Origin: Silvimonas terrae
GTDB lineage: Bacteria > Pseudomonadota > Gammaproteobacteria > Burkholderiales > Chitinibacteraceae
Reading direction: 5' to 3'
Length of the DNA stretch: 64,000 nt
NCBI RefSeq assembly: GCF_014202765.1
Contig: NZ_JACHHN010000012.1
Location: 1 to 64,000 of the forward strand
In this document: positions 55,099 to 63,197 of the stretch, in pieces
Position numbering within the stretch: the stretch's first letter is position 1
How the letters are laid out: each line of letters begins with the position of its first letter
Position numbers and translations under genes: made by a program
The notes under the pieces: model-generated
What the model was told of the DNA's origin: nothing
Databases searched by the model: none
Seen by the model: only the letters and a program-made list of their open reading frames with translations

Positions 55099-56250
55099 AT
55101 GTCTGCGCATGTGATTGCTCCGCCACAGACGGGCACCAGCCCGCAAACCTGGTATGACTCGGTTCGCCATCAACCCGGGTTTATTGAAGACGCCGCCCAG
55201 GCCGCGGCCATTGCCCGGCTGGAGCAGCTATACCAGACGCTGGTGGAGTTCAAGCGCAAGCGGCATCGCCTGTTTGGCAAAACCCTGTTGCCACAACCGC
55301 AGGTGCCACACGGCGTCTGGTTCTGGGGCGGCGTAGGGCGTGGCAAAAGTTTTCTGATGGATGCCTTTTTTGCCGGCCTGCCGTATACCCGCAAAAAGCG
55401 CATTCATTTTCACCAGTTCATGCAAGACGTCCAGCGCGAACTGGCCACGCTGAAAAGCGAAACCGACCCCCTGGTCAAAGTAGCGGAAAAAATCGCCCGT
55501 GGTGTGCGGGTGCTGTGTTTCGATGAATTCCACGTTTCCGATATTGCCGATGCCATGATTCTGGGCCGGTTGCTGGAAAACCTGTTCCAGCGCGGCGTCG
55601 TGCTGATTGCCACATCCAACTACCCACCAGATGGCCTGTACCCCAACGGTTTGCAACGCATCAATTTCTTGCCGACCATTGAACTGATCAAGAAAAACCT
55701 TGAGGTGTTCAATCTGGATGGCGGGCAGGATCACCGCCTGCGTGCCTTATCTGCCGCGCGCACCTACCTGAGCCCCATCACGCCGGATGTCGACGCTGAA
55801 CTCGACAAGTTATTCTCCCAGGTGGCCACTGGCGCCGATCAGTCAAAAACCATTACCGTGGCAGGGCGCAATATCAGTTGCCGCCGCCGGGCGCCGGGCG
55901 TGATCTGGTTTGATTTCTACAAAATCTGCGGCGACCAGCGCGGCCAGGCGGATTATCTCTATATTGCCCGCACTTACCACACCGTCATTGTGACCGGCAT
56001 TCCAGCGCTGGAAGCCCGTCAGGCCTCAGAAGCCCGCCGCTTTACCTGGCTGGTGGATGTGTTCTATGACCACCGCGTCAAACTGATCCTCTCTGCCGAC
56101 GTACCGGCAGAAGCGCTGTATGTGGATGGCGTGCAGTCCAGCGAGTTTTTCCGCACCGTCAGCCGCCTGACTGAAATGCAAACGCTGGAATACCTGGCAC
56201 TGCCGCACCAACCCATTCTGGAATCGCTGGCCGGTTTGGTAGAGACCTGA
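55099..56250 (+). CDS. zapE: Cell division ATPase ZapE (AFG1 family)
   Basis: A 383-residue P-loop ATPase. Walker A is GGVGRGKSFLMD near residue 78 and Walker B is VLCFDEFHVSDIADAMILG. The sensor region LIATSNYPPDGLYPNGLQR is typical of AFG1/ZapE. ZapE binds FtsZ and matters for division under stress and low oxygen. ATG 55099 fits the family; the longer frame to 54616 is antisense to the preceding gene. It shares a bidirectional terminator with the phasin gene. Confidence 0.95.
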   Translation: MSAHVIAPPQTGTSPQTWYDSVRHQPGFIEDAAQAAAIARLEQLYQTLVEFKRKRHRLFGKTLLPQPQVPHGVWFWGGVGRGKSFLMDAFFAGLPYTRKKRIHFHQFMQDVQRELATLKSETDPLVKVAEKIARGVRVLCFDEFHVSDIADAMILGRLLENLFQRGVVLIATSNYPPDGLYPNGLQRINFLPTIELIKKNLEVFNLDGGQDHRLRALSAARTYLSPITPDVDAELDKLFSQVATGADQSKTITVAGRNISCRRRAPGVIWFDFYKICGDQRGQADYLYIARTYHTVIVTGIPALEARQASEARRFTWLVDVFYDHRVKLILSADVPAEALYVDGVQSSEFFRTVSRLTEMQTLEYLALPHQPILESLAGLVET

Positions 56251-56310
56251 AACCGACTACGGAAAACTGCCAACACTGGCAGGGTGCCAGTTGTCGGATT
56301 GCCACAAATA

Positions 56311-56335
56311 AAAAGCCCCGCAGTGCGGGGCTTTT
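56311..56335. terminator. Bidirectional terminator
   Basis: AAAAGCCCCGCA / TGCGGGGCTTTT palindrome between zapE (plus) and the phasin gene (minus). Confidence 0.93.
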
Positions 56336-56372
56336 GCATTTTTGCCAGATATTTGCCGTGTCAAATAAATGC

Positions 56373-56924
56373 TCAGGCAGCGGCCTTGCGAGACGCCGTT
56401 TTGACGGCTTCAGTCGTCGCGTTGGTCGCCGCCTTGACCGAAGCATCGGTAAATTCAGCCACTTGCTTGGCGGCTTTGGTCAGGCTATCGACCGCAGCCG
56501 CGGTAGCCTGGGTGGTGGATTTGAATGCGGCAACGGCAACATCTGCACCCGCCGGGGCCGATTTGGCCACGCGATCCAGACCGCTCAACAAGTCCTTGTT
56601 GAAGGCAATGGCACGTTCTTCATACAGTTTGGAAATCTCGCCTTGCGCTTGCGAGGCAATTTCAAAAATGGCGCGCGAGAACGTGGTGGCTTGTTCTACA
56701 CTGGTTTCAATAAGCTTCTGACGCAGAGCCAGTGCTTCTTGTGCATCTTTTACCGACAGCAGTGCGCGCGCATTTTTAACGTTTTCTTCCAGCGCGGTAC
56801 GGGTGGCTTCAACCTGCACCTTGAACAGGCGCTCGCTGCTATCCAGCGAGAGTCGCGCAAAACGCAGCGCTGTTTCGATCTGGCCGGTAGCCAGTTCGGC
56901 AAATTGTTGTTGAGCTTGGGACAT
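56373..56924 (-). CDS. phaP: Phasin family protein (PHA granule-associated)
   Basis: A 183-residue helical protein. The phasin_2-type core ERLFKVQVEATRTALEENVK and SVKDAQEALALRQKLIETSV is visible, with an Ala/Lys-rich tail typical of beta-proteobacterial phasins. It coats polyhydroxyalkanoate granules. The gene is divergent from phaR, which would repress it when no PHA is present. Confidence 0.92.
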   Translation of the reverse strand: MSQAQQQFAELATGQIETALRFARLSLDSSERLFKVQVEATRTALEENVKNARALLSVKDAQEALALRQKLIETSVEQATTFSRAIFEIASQAQGEISKLYEERAIAFNKDLLSGLDRVAKSAPAGADVAVAAFKSTTQATAAAVDSLTKAAKQVAEFTDASVKAATNATTEAVKTASRKAAA

Positions 56925-57055
56925 GATTCACTCCTGAATGATCCATCGGTGGTCGTGCAGGCGCTATAAACATTACTTGCTTCAAACAACCATGATGCGC
57001 TGCACCATTGATTTTATTGTGGAATCGTCAGAAAGCAATGTCAAACATTTTTTTG

Positions 57056-57064
57056 TGCAGTGCA
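57056..57064. promoter_or_regulatory. Possible PhaR site in the phaP-phaR gap
   Basis: TGCAGTGCA is a short dyad behind a T run. TGC-rich palindromes of this kind are bound by PhaR in other proteobacteria. A second CGCTGCACC cluster lies near 56997. Confidence 0.35.
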
Positions 57065-57168
57065 GCATGACCGGTTGCGTAGCGGATAAACGGGCGCTAC
57101 TCTTGGCAGCACTTTCGTAATATTGCGAAAATCACTACAACCCGCAGTCACCTTATCAGGGGAAATGC

Positions 57169-57813
57169 ATGAGTGTTGAAAAACGGGTGATCAAGAAATA
57201 TCCCAACCGGCGGCTCTACGACACGGCCACCAGCTGTTACATCACGCTGGCCGATGTCAAACAACTGGTACTGGAACAGATCGACGTTCAGGTGCTGGAC
57301 GCCAAGTCGGGTGAGGACATTACCCGCAGCGTGTTGCTGCAGATCATTCTGGAAGAAGAATCGGGCGGTATCCCGATGTTTTCCTACGATGTGCTGACCC
57401 AGATCATCCGCTTCTATGGCCATGCCATGCAGGGCGTGATGGGCAACTATCTGGAAAAGAACATGCAGTTGTTCACCGAGATGCAAACGCGGCTGCAAGA
57501 TCAGGCCAAAACCTCGCTCGGTGGCGAAAACCCCATGCTCAACCCCAATATCTGGGGCGATTTCATGAAGTTCCAGGGCCCCGCGCTGCAAAGCATGATG
57601 GGCAAATATCTGGAAAGCAGCACTGCGCTGTTTGTGGATATGCAACAGCAACTGCAGGATCGGGCCAAGCACCTGTTTACCGGCTTTGGCATGCCAGGCT
57701 ATGGCCGTGATGGGGGCAAGGCTGATCCCAATGAACCCGAACCTTCCTCGCCGCCTGCCAGCGACGAGCCGCCGGAAAGTCCGGCACCCAAGCGCCGTAC
57801 GACGCAGAAATAA
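57169..57813 (+). CDS. phaR: Polyhydroxyalkanoate synthesis repressor PhaR
   Basis: A 214-residue regulator. The DNA-binding N-terminus VIKKYPNRRLYDTATSCYIT with LADVKQLVL is the PhaR signature. The PHB-accumulation domain follows, with paired repeats around NYLEKNMQLFTEMQ and KYLESSTALFVDMQ. The tail is rich in Pro, Ser and Glu. PhaR represses phasin genes and is titrated by PHA granules. It is divergent from the phasin gene. An AGGGGAA site precedes the ATG. Confidence 0.95.
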   Translation: MSVEKRVIKKYPNRRLYDTATSCYITLADVKQLVLEQIDVQVLDAKSGEDITRSVLLQIILEEESGGIPMFSYDVLTQIIRFYGHAMQGVMGNYLEKNMQLFTEMQTRLQDQAKTSLGGENPMLNPNIWGDFMKFQGPALQSMMGKYLESSTALFVDMQQQLQDRAKHLFTGFGMPGYGRDGGKADPNEPEPSSPPASDEPPESPAPKRRTTQK

Positions 57814-57854
57814 ACCATTGAAATAAAAATTGATTTAAAATACTCGGTTGTCCA

Positions 57855-57948
57855 TGCGGGCGTGTTGTGGGAGCCCCTGAACAAATCCCTTCCTGGTGAA
57901 GTTTGCCTGTGGAAGACTTGTTCAGAGCCTCCTGACGACATGCCCGCT
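57855..57948. repeat. Paired inverted repeat (GGCTCTGAACAAG family), copy 2
   Basis: Arms 57855-57887 and 57915-57948 are inverted over about 33 bases with few mismatches (TGCGGGCGTGTTGTGGGAG / CTCCTGACGACATGCCCGC). The loop is 27 bases. It fills the phaR-rimO gap and is related to the doublet at 52881-53008. Confidence 0.7.
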
Positions 57949-58002
57949 CTGTTTTGGTTTGAAGGCTGACGCCACTTTGCCGCAGCCTGCTGGAGAGTAA
58001 GA

Positions 58003-59325
58003 ATGTCTGCTGCTGCGCCCAAAGTGGGTTTCGTAAGCCTTGGTTGCCCAAAGGCACTGGTTGATTCCGAGCAAATCCTGACCCAGTTGCGGGCCGAGGG
58101 TTATCTGATTTCTGCGTCTTATGACGATGCAGATATGGTCGTGGTCAACACCTGTGGTTTTATCGACTCCGCCGTGCAAGAGTCGCTCGATGCGATTGGT
58201 GAGGCGCTGGCCGAAAACGGCAAAGTGATCGTCACCGGCTGTCTGGGCGCCAAGGCCGATGGCGGCCTGATCCGTGACGTCCACCCCAAAGTGCTGGCCG
58301 TGACCGGCCCGCATGCCAAGGACGAAGTCATGGAGCAGATCCACGTGCATCTGCCCAAGCCGCATGACCCGTTTGTCGATCTGGTGCCGGCTGCCGGTAT
58401 CAAGCTCACGCCCAAGCACTATGCGTACCTGAAGATTTCTGAAGGCTGTAATCACCGCTGTACCTTCTGCATTATTCCGTCCATGCGTGGCGATCTGGTG
58501 AGCCGTCCGGTGCATGAAGTGCTGCGTGAGGCAGAGAACCTGGCCAAGGCTGGTGTCAAAGAGTTGCTGGTGATCTCGCAAGACACCAGTGCCTATGGCG
58601 TGGACGTCAAATACAAGACGGGCTTTCACAACGGTCGCCCGGTGAAAACCCGCATGACCGAACTGGTAGAAGAACTGGGCCGCCAGGGTATCTGGACCCG
58701 TCTGCATTACGTGTACCCGTACCCGCACGTGGATGAGGTCATCCCGCTGATGGCCGAGGGCAAAGTGTTGCCGTATCTGGATATCCCGTTCCAGCATGCC
58801 AACCAGCGCATCCTCAAGCTGATGAAGCGCCCGGCCAGTTCTGCCAATGTGCTCGAACGCATCAAGGCATGGCGTGCCATTTGCCCGGATCTGGTGATCC
58901 GCTCGACCTTCATTGTGGGTTTCCCGGGCGAAACCGAAGCCGAATTCCAGGAACTGCTGGATTTCCTGGATGAAGCGCAACTGGACCGCGTGGGCTGTTT
59001 TACCTATTCGCCGGTCGATGGCGCTACTGCCAACGACCTGCCGGACCACGTGCCGGCGGATGTGGCGGAAGAGCGCAAGCAGCGCTTTATGGAAAAGCAG
59101 GCCGAAATCTCAGCCAACCGGCTGGCTGCCAAGGTAGGTCGCGAGTTCACCGTGCTGGTCGATGAAGTCGATGAAGAGGGCGCTGTTGCCCGTACCTATG
59201 GCGACGCGCCAGAGATCGATGGGCTGGTGTACTTTGAGCCCACGGCTGACGTGAAGCCGGGTGATTTTGTGAAAGTACGTATTACCGATTCGGATGAACA
59301 CGACCTCTGGGCTGTCCAGATGTGA
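58003..59325 (+). CDS. rimO: Ribosomal protein S12 methylthiotransferase RimO
   Basis: A 440-residue radical-SAM enzyme that adds a methylthio group to Asp of ribosomal protein S12. The N-terminal cluster Cys are in [18 protein letters not shown] and TGCLGA. The radical-SAM motif is CNHRCTFC near residue 150. A TRAM domain closes the protein ([17 protein letters not shown]). Its stop codon lies inside the left arm of an inverted repeat. Confidence 0.96.
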   Translation: MSAAAPKVGFVSLGCPKALVDSEQILTQLRAEGYLISASYDDADMVVVNTCGFIDSAVQESLDAIGEALAENGKVIVTGCLGAKADGGLIRDVHPKVLAVTGPHAKDEVMEQIHVHLPKPHDPFVDLVPAAGIKLTPKHYAYLKISEGCNHRCTFCIIPSMRGDLVSRPVHEVLREAENLAKAGVKELLVISQDTSAYGVDVKYKTGFHNGRPVKTRMTELVEELGRQGIWTRLHYVYPYPHVDEVIPLMAEGKVLPYLDIPFQHANQRILKLMKRPASSANVLERIKAWRAICPDLVIRSTFIVGFPGETEAEFQELLDFLDEAQLDRVGCFTYSPVDGATANDLPDHVPADVAEERKQRFMEKQAEISANRLAAKVGREFTVLVDEVDEEGAVARTYGDAPEIDGLVYFEPTADVKPGDFVKVRITDSDEHDLWAVQM

Positions 59326-59425
59326 GGAGTGAGGCGTGAGGAGTGAGGTGATTCTTGTGCCATCGCTCCTTACGCGTTCAGCCGCCTGGATTTACACCTC
59401 ACCCCTTACACCTCACGCCTCACGC
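59322..59425. repeat. GTGAGGAG-type inverted repeat between rimO and tcdA
   Basis: The left arm (59322-59350) is a tandem of GTGAGGAGTGAGGCG-like heptads. The right arm (59395-59425) is its imperfect complement (CACCTCACC...CCTCACGC). The loop is 44 bases. The right arm takes the place of a ribosome-binding site for tcdA. Confidence 0.75.
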
Positions 59426-59428
59426 AAA

Positions 59429-60217
59429 ATGGATACCTCATTCGAACGCCGCTTTGGCGGCATTGCCCGCTTGTATGGCACAGCCGCGCTGGAACGCTTT
59501 CGCCGCGCGCATGTGTGCGTGATCGGTATCGGTGGCGTGGGCACGTGGGTGGTTGAAGCGCTGGCGCGCTCCGGCATTGGCCAACTGACGTTGATCGACC
59601 TGGACGACATTTGCGTGTCTAACACCAATCGCCAGTTACCTGCCCTGTCCGGCCTGTTTGGCCAGATGAAGGTCGTGGCGATGAAAGAACGCGTGCTGGC
59701 GATCAATCCGGACTGTGTGGTCAACACCATTGAAGACTTTGTGGCAGAAGACAATCTGGAAGCCATGCTGGGGCAGGGCTACGACTACGTGGTCGATGCC
59801 ATTGATAGCGTCAAGACCAAGGCGGCCATCATTCATTGGTGCCGTCGCCGCAAAATCCCCTTGATGGTGACCGGTGGTGCCGGCGGTCAGACCGATCCCA
59901 CCCAGATCAAGATCGACGATTTGTCCCGCACCACGCAGGACCCACTGGCGGCCAAGGTCCGCAACATCTTGCGCAAAGATTATGGTTTTCCCAAACCGGG
60001 CAAGAAGTTTGGCGTGGATTGCGTGTACTCGACCGAGGCGCTGGTGTATCCGCAGGCGGATGGCAGCGTGTGTGGCACCAAACCTGAGGCTGGCGACAGC
60101 CCGGTACGGCTGGATTGCGAGGGCGGCTTTGGTGCGGTGACGCCCGTGACTGGTACCTTTGGTTTCGTCGCCGCTTCACGCGTGCTGCGCAAGCTGGCGG
60201 ATTCGGCCAGGGTTTGA
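59429..60217 (+). CDS. tcdA: tRNA threonylcarbamoyladenosine dehydratase TcdA
   Basis: A 262-residue E1-like (ThiF/CsdL) enzyme. The ATP-binding GIGGVGTWVVEALARSGIG and the IDLDDICVSNTNRQLPALSG loop are diagnostic. It cyclises t6A37 of tRNAs to ct6A. ATG 59429 starts family sequence (DTSFERRFGGIARLYG). It has no visible Shine-Dalgarno because the inverted repeat ends three bases before it. It may rely on coupling to rimO or the A-rich CAAAATG context. Confidence 0.94.
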   Translation: MDTSFERRFGGIARLYGTAALERFRRAHVCVIGIGGVGTWVVEALARSGIGQLTLIDLDDICVSNTNRQLPALSGLFGQMKVVAMKERVLAINPDCVVNTIEDFVAEDNLEAMLGQGYDYVVDAIDSVKTKAAIIHWCRRRKIPLMVTGGAGGQTDPTQIKIDDLSRTTQDPLAAKVRNILRKDYGFPKPGKKFGVDCVYSTEALVYPQADGSVCGTKPEAGDSPVRLDCEGGFGAVTPVTGTFGFVAASRVLRKLADSARV

Positions 60218-60238
60218 GAGAGAAGGTGGCTTGACCAA

Positions 60239-60271
60239 CAAAAAACCGCGCTCAAGGCGCGGTTTTTTATT
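60239..60271. terminator. Terminator of tcdA, also facing the zinc-ribbon gene
   Basis: CAAAAAACCGCGC, short loop, GCGCGGTTTTTTATT. Confidence 0.92.
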
Positions 60272-60293
60272 TTCCACAATATCCAGCACCCAT

Positions 60294-61373
60294 TCATTCA
60301 ACGGCTGGCGTCGCCGCGGCGTCCTCTGCTTTTTTGACTGGTTTGCCGCACTGATGGCAGAACGGGAAAAACGCAAAATTGCGCCCGCCGCATGCGCAAA
60401 CCCGAAACAGTTCCAACCCGCAGTGGATGCAGAAACTGGCCTGATCACCCGCCAGATTCCATGGCTTGTCGCAAGATGGGCAAATCTTTTTCTGATACGA
60501 GCTGATGGCTTTTTCATAGACCACGGTGCGGGCACGCTCGCTCTGGCTTTGCTGCATCTCCAGCCGTTTGCGTTCCACATAGCGCTGGAACGCCCGCAGC
60601 ATGTACACACCGGCAAACACGGTGAGGATAATCCCCACCACCACCCGGATATAGCCACCAAAGCTGGGCAGATAAGGCACCAGTTCCACAAAGAACGCGG
60701 TCAGCGCAAACAGCCCAAAGCCATAGATAAACGGCCAGTAGCGGTGCTTGCGGAACTTGATAAACAGCCAGATCGCCAACAGCAACAGGGGCAGGGTGAA
60801 GGCCAGTCGCCAGAAGAAGATGCGCAGGTCATACTTTTGCAGGGCCTGCTCGTAGGTCTTGCTGCCCTGATCCAGCAAGAGGCCAAGGCGACCCTGGGTC
60901 TGTTCTTGCTGTTTTTCGACGGTGCGCAGCTGGTCGGCCAGTACATCACTCTGGCGCTGCCAGTTGCTGGCCCCGGCTTGCAGCGCATCCAGCGCGTGCG
61001 TACGGTTCAGGACTTCCGGGTCCTGGCTGCTGTTACCCGTCGCCTGGCGGGTTGCCAGCCAGTTGCGGAAGGTCTGGTTGGCGGCGTTGTATTCGTCATG
61101 CGCGCGACCAAGGGCGGTATCGGCGGTTTCTTTCTTGTCGGCCAGCACGGCATGTTGGCGTTCCAGCTGTTTTTGCTGCTGTTCCAGTTGTGTGCGGGCG
61201 TTCTGGTCAATGAAGGCGTCCGGCTGCGGCGGGCCGCCAGCGGGTGCGTAAAACAAGTCGCGCATGACCAGATCGCCTAGCGTATTCAACAGGCCGGCAA
61301 AGACCAGCACGACGATCCATGAGGCAATGCGCAACAAGCGTTCGGGGCGGGAGTGGGCTTGCGTGGTGGCCAT
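60294..61373 (-). CDS. Membrane protein with coiled coil and C-terminal zinc ribbons
   Basis: A 359-residue protein. Order: one N-terminal membrane segment (about 14-34), a long Gln/Glu-rich coiled coil (65-175), three membrane segments (184-258), then a cytoplasmic tail with zinc-binding Cys pairs CPSCDK, CIHCG, CACGG and CHQCG. Function unknown. The zinc ribbons suggest binding of nucleic acid or protein at the inner membrane. It is monocistronic. Confidence 0.75.
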   Translation of the reverse strand: MATTQAHSRPERLLRIASWIVVLVFAGLLNTLGDLVMRDLFYAPAGGPPQPDAFIDQNARTQLEQQQKQLERQHAVLADKKETADTALGRAHDEYNAANQTFRNWLATRQATGNSSQDPEVLNRTHALDALQAGASNWQRQSDVLADQLRTVEKQQEQTQGRLGLLLDQGSKTYEQALQKYDLRIFFWRLAFTLPLLLLAIWLFIKFRKHRYWPFIYGFGLFALTAFFVELVPYLPSFGGYIRVVVGIILTVFAGVYMLRAFQRYVERKRLEMQQSQSERARTVVYEKAISSYQKKICPSCDKPWNLAGDQASFCIHCGLELFRVCACGGRNFAFFPFCHQCGKPVKKAEDAAATPAVE

Positions 61374-61455
61374 CCGGTATTCCTTGATCGCGACAAAGAT
61401 GATGCATCATTGCATGCCGTGGATATCGCTGCATTGTGTGAACCCCATAGACAAC

Positions 61456-61481
61456 AAAAAACCGCCAGAGCGGCGGTTTTT
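61456..61481 (-). terminator. Terminator of the MHS transporter gene
   Basis: AAAAACCGCC / GGCGGTTTTT hairpin 23 bases after the stop at 61504 on the minus strand. Confidence 0.9.
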
Positions 61482-61503
61482 CCGGGGTGAACGCAGGGGC
61501 TGC

Positions 61504-62814
61504 TTAATGGCGTTTGGGTTGCGGGGCAATGGCCAGCACCACGCCCAGCACGCACAGCGCCGCGACGTAGTGGGCGGGCGCCTGGTGGTCAAACTTCAAC
61601 CAGGCGCTGATGGCAACCGGCGTCAGACCACCAAAAATGGCATAGGCCACGTTGTAGGCAAACGACACGCCAGAGAACCGCAAGGCCGGCGGGAAGGAGC
61701 GCACGATCAGGTAGGGCACCACGCCAACCACGCCGACGAAAAATCCGGTAATGGCGTAATTGAGCATCAGCGTATCTGGCGCCACCGGCTGGTTAAAGTA
61801 GAAGTTGTAACTGGTCAGCAGCAAGCCGACGCTGCCTGTGGCCAGCGTCAGGCGGCCACCAAACTTGTCTGCGCAAGCCCCGAACACCACGCAGCCGATG
61901 GTCAGGCAAAAGGTGGCCAGGCTATTGGCCTGCAAGGACAACGCCGGGGCCACGGCCTGTACTTTCTGCAGCCAGTTGGGGGTGAGCAAGATGACGACCA
62001 CGATGGCCGCCGACAGCACCCAGGTCAGCAACATGGCTTGCACGGTGCCGCCCGGATGGTTGCGCACGGTTGCCGCGACAGGCAGACCCTCGGCCAGCGC
62101 CTTGCGTTGATGCAGTTCTTTGAAGATAGGGGTTTCTTCCAGGAAACGGCGCAGGTAAACGGCAAACAGACCAAACAGCCCACCCAGAATGAACGGAATG
62201 CGCCAGGCAAAACTGCTCACTTCATCCTTGCTGTAATGGGTATTGATGACGGTGGCAATCAAGGCCCCCAGCAAAATGCCAAAGGTGAGCCCGGCCGTCA
62301 GTGAACCTACCGCCAGACCAGTGCGACTGGGGGGGACGTGTTCAGAGACAAACACCCATGCGCCAGGTACCTCGCCACCAATGGCCGCGCCCTGCAGGAC
62401 CCGCAACACCAGCAACAGCATCGGCGCAAATACGCCCAGCGTGGCGTAGGTGGGCAACAGGCCCATAAACAGGGTAGGCAGCGCCATCAGGAAGATCGAT
62501 AGCGTAAACATGCGCTTGCGGCCCAGCTTGTCGCCATAGTGGGCAATGATGATGCCCCCCAGCGGGCGGGCCAGATAACCCGCCGCGAAAATGCCGAAGG
62601 TTTGCAGCGAGCGCAGCCAGTCTGGCTGTTCGGGCGGGAAAAACAGGTTGCCGATCACGGCAGCAAAGAACACGTACACCACGAAGTCGTAGAACTCCAG
62701 GGCGCCGCCGAGGGCGGAGAGGGTCAGGGTCTGGATGTCGCGGCGGTTCAGTGGCCGATGTGCGCCCGTCAGGGGCAAGGAATCCGTATTGGTTGTCATG
62801 TTGTTATCGGTCAT
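61504..62814 (-). CDS. MFS transporter, metabolite:H+ symporter (citrate/ketoglutarate) type
   Basis: A 436-residue transporter of twelve segments. SALGGALEFYDFVVYVFFAA, the GDKLGRKRMFTLSIFLMA loop and RVLQGAAIGGEVPGAWVFVS are MHS-family signatures (citrate, alpha-ketoglutarate, proline/betaine or shikimate). The exact solute is unknown. ATG 62814 is the first start; ATG 62799 is possible and neither has a clear ribosome-binding site. It is divergent from the TIGR02285-type gene. Confidence 0.88.
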   Translation of the reverse strand: MTDNNMTTNTDSLPLTGAHRPLNRRDIQTLTLSALGGALEFYDFVVYVFFAAVIGNLFFPPEQPDWLRSLQTFGIFAAGYLARPLGGIIIAHYGDKLGRKRMFTLSIFLMALPTLFMGLLPTYATLGVFAPMLLLVLRVLQGAAIGGEVPGAWVFVSEHVPPSRTGLAVGSLTAGLTFGILLGALIATVINTHYSKDEVSSFAWRIPFILGGLFGLFAVYLRRFLEETPIFKELHQRKALAEGLPVAATVRNHPGGTVQAMLLTWVLSAAIVVVILLTPNWLQKVQAVAPALSLQANSLATFCLTIGCVVFGACADKFGGRLTLATGSVGLLLTSYNFYFNQPVAPDTLMLNYAITGFFVGVVGVVPYLIVRSFPPALRFSGVSFAYNVAYAIFGGLTPVAISAWLKFDHQAPAHYVAALCVLGVVLAIAPQPKRH

Positions 62815-62860
62815 GGGCTGAAATCACAAAAAGGCGCAATGCGCAGAGCAGAGCCGCTGT

Positions 62861-62930
62861 GACCGGGTGAGGACAGCATGCACATCACCCGGTCTTGATT
62901 GACTGGGTGATCCTCGCCAGACAAGACCGG
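62861..62930. promoter_or_regulatory. Mutually exclusive hairpin segments in a divergent leader
   Basis: Four segments, GACCGGGTGA (62861), TCACCCGGTCTTG (62885), GACTGGGTGA (62901) and CAAGACCGG (62922). The second can pair with any of the other three. The rest of the 383-base gap 62815-63197 shows no ORF. Confidence 0.5.
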
Positions 62931-63197
62931 ACACGGATTGGTGTGCGGTAGACGGTCTGGGGCGGCGGATCGCGCCACCCTTACCGCTTAAGGCGATGGG
63001 CTCTTTTATCAGTTTGTGCCGTGTTGGGGCAAGCGGCATCTGCTTTTTGGGGTAAAACCCAGGCGGCCTGGCGGGCGTACCACGCCGGCTATGCCATTCG
63101 CCTGGATCGCTACCGGAAAAAGCCGACTTCTACCGTATAATCCGGCCACCAAAAACAGCTTCATTTTCAGGACTTTCAAGGACACCCGGACGGGAGC

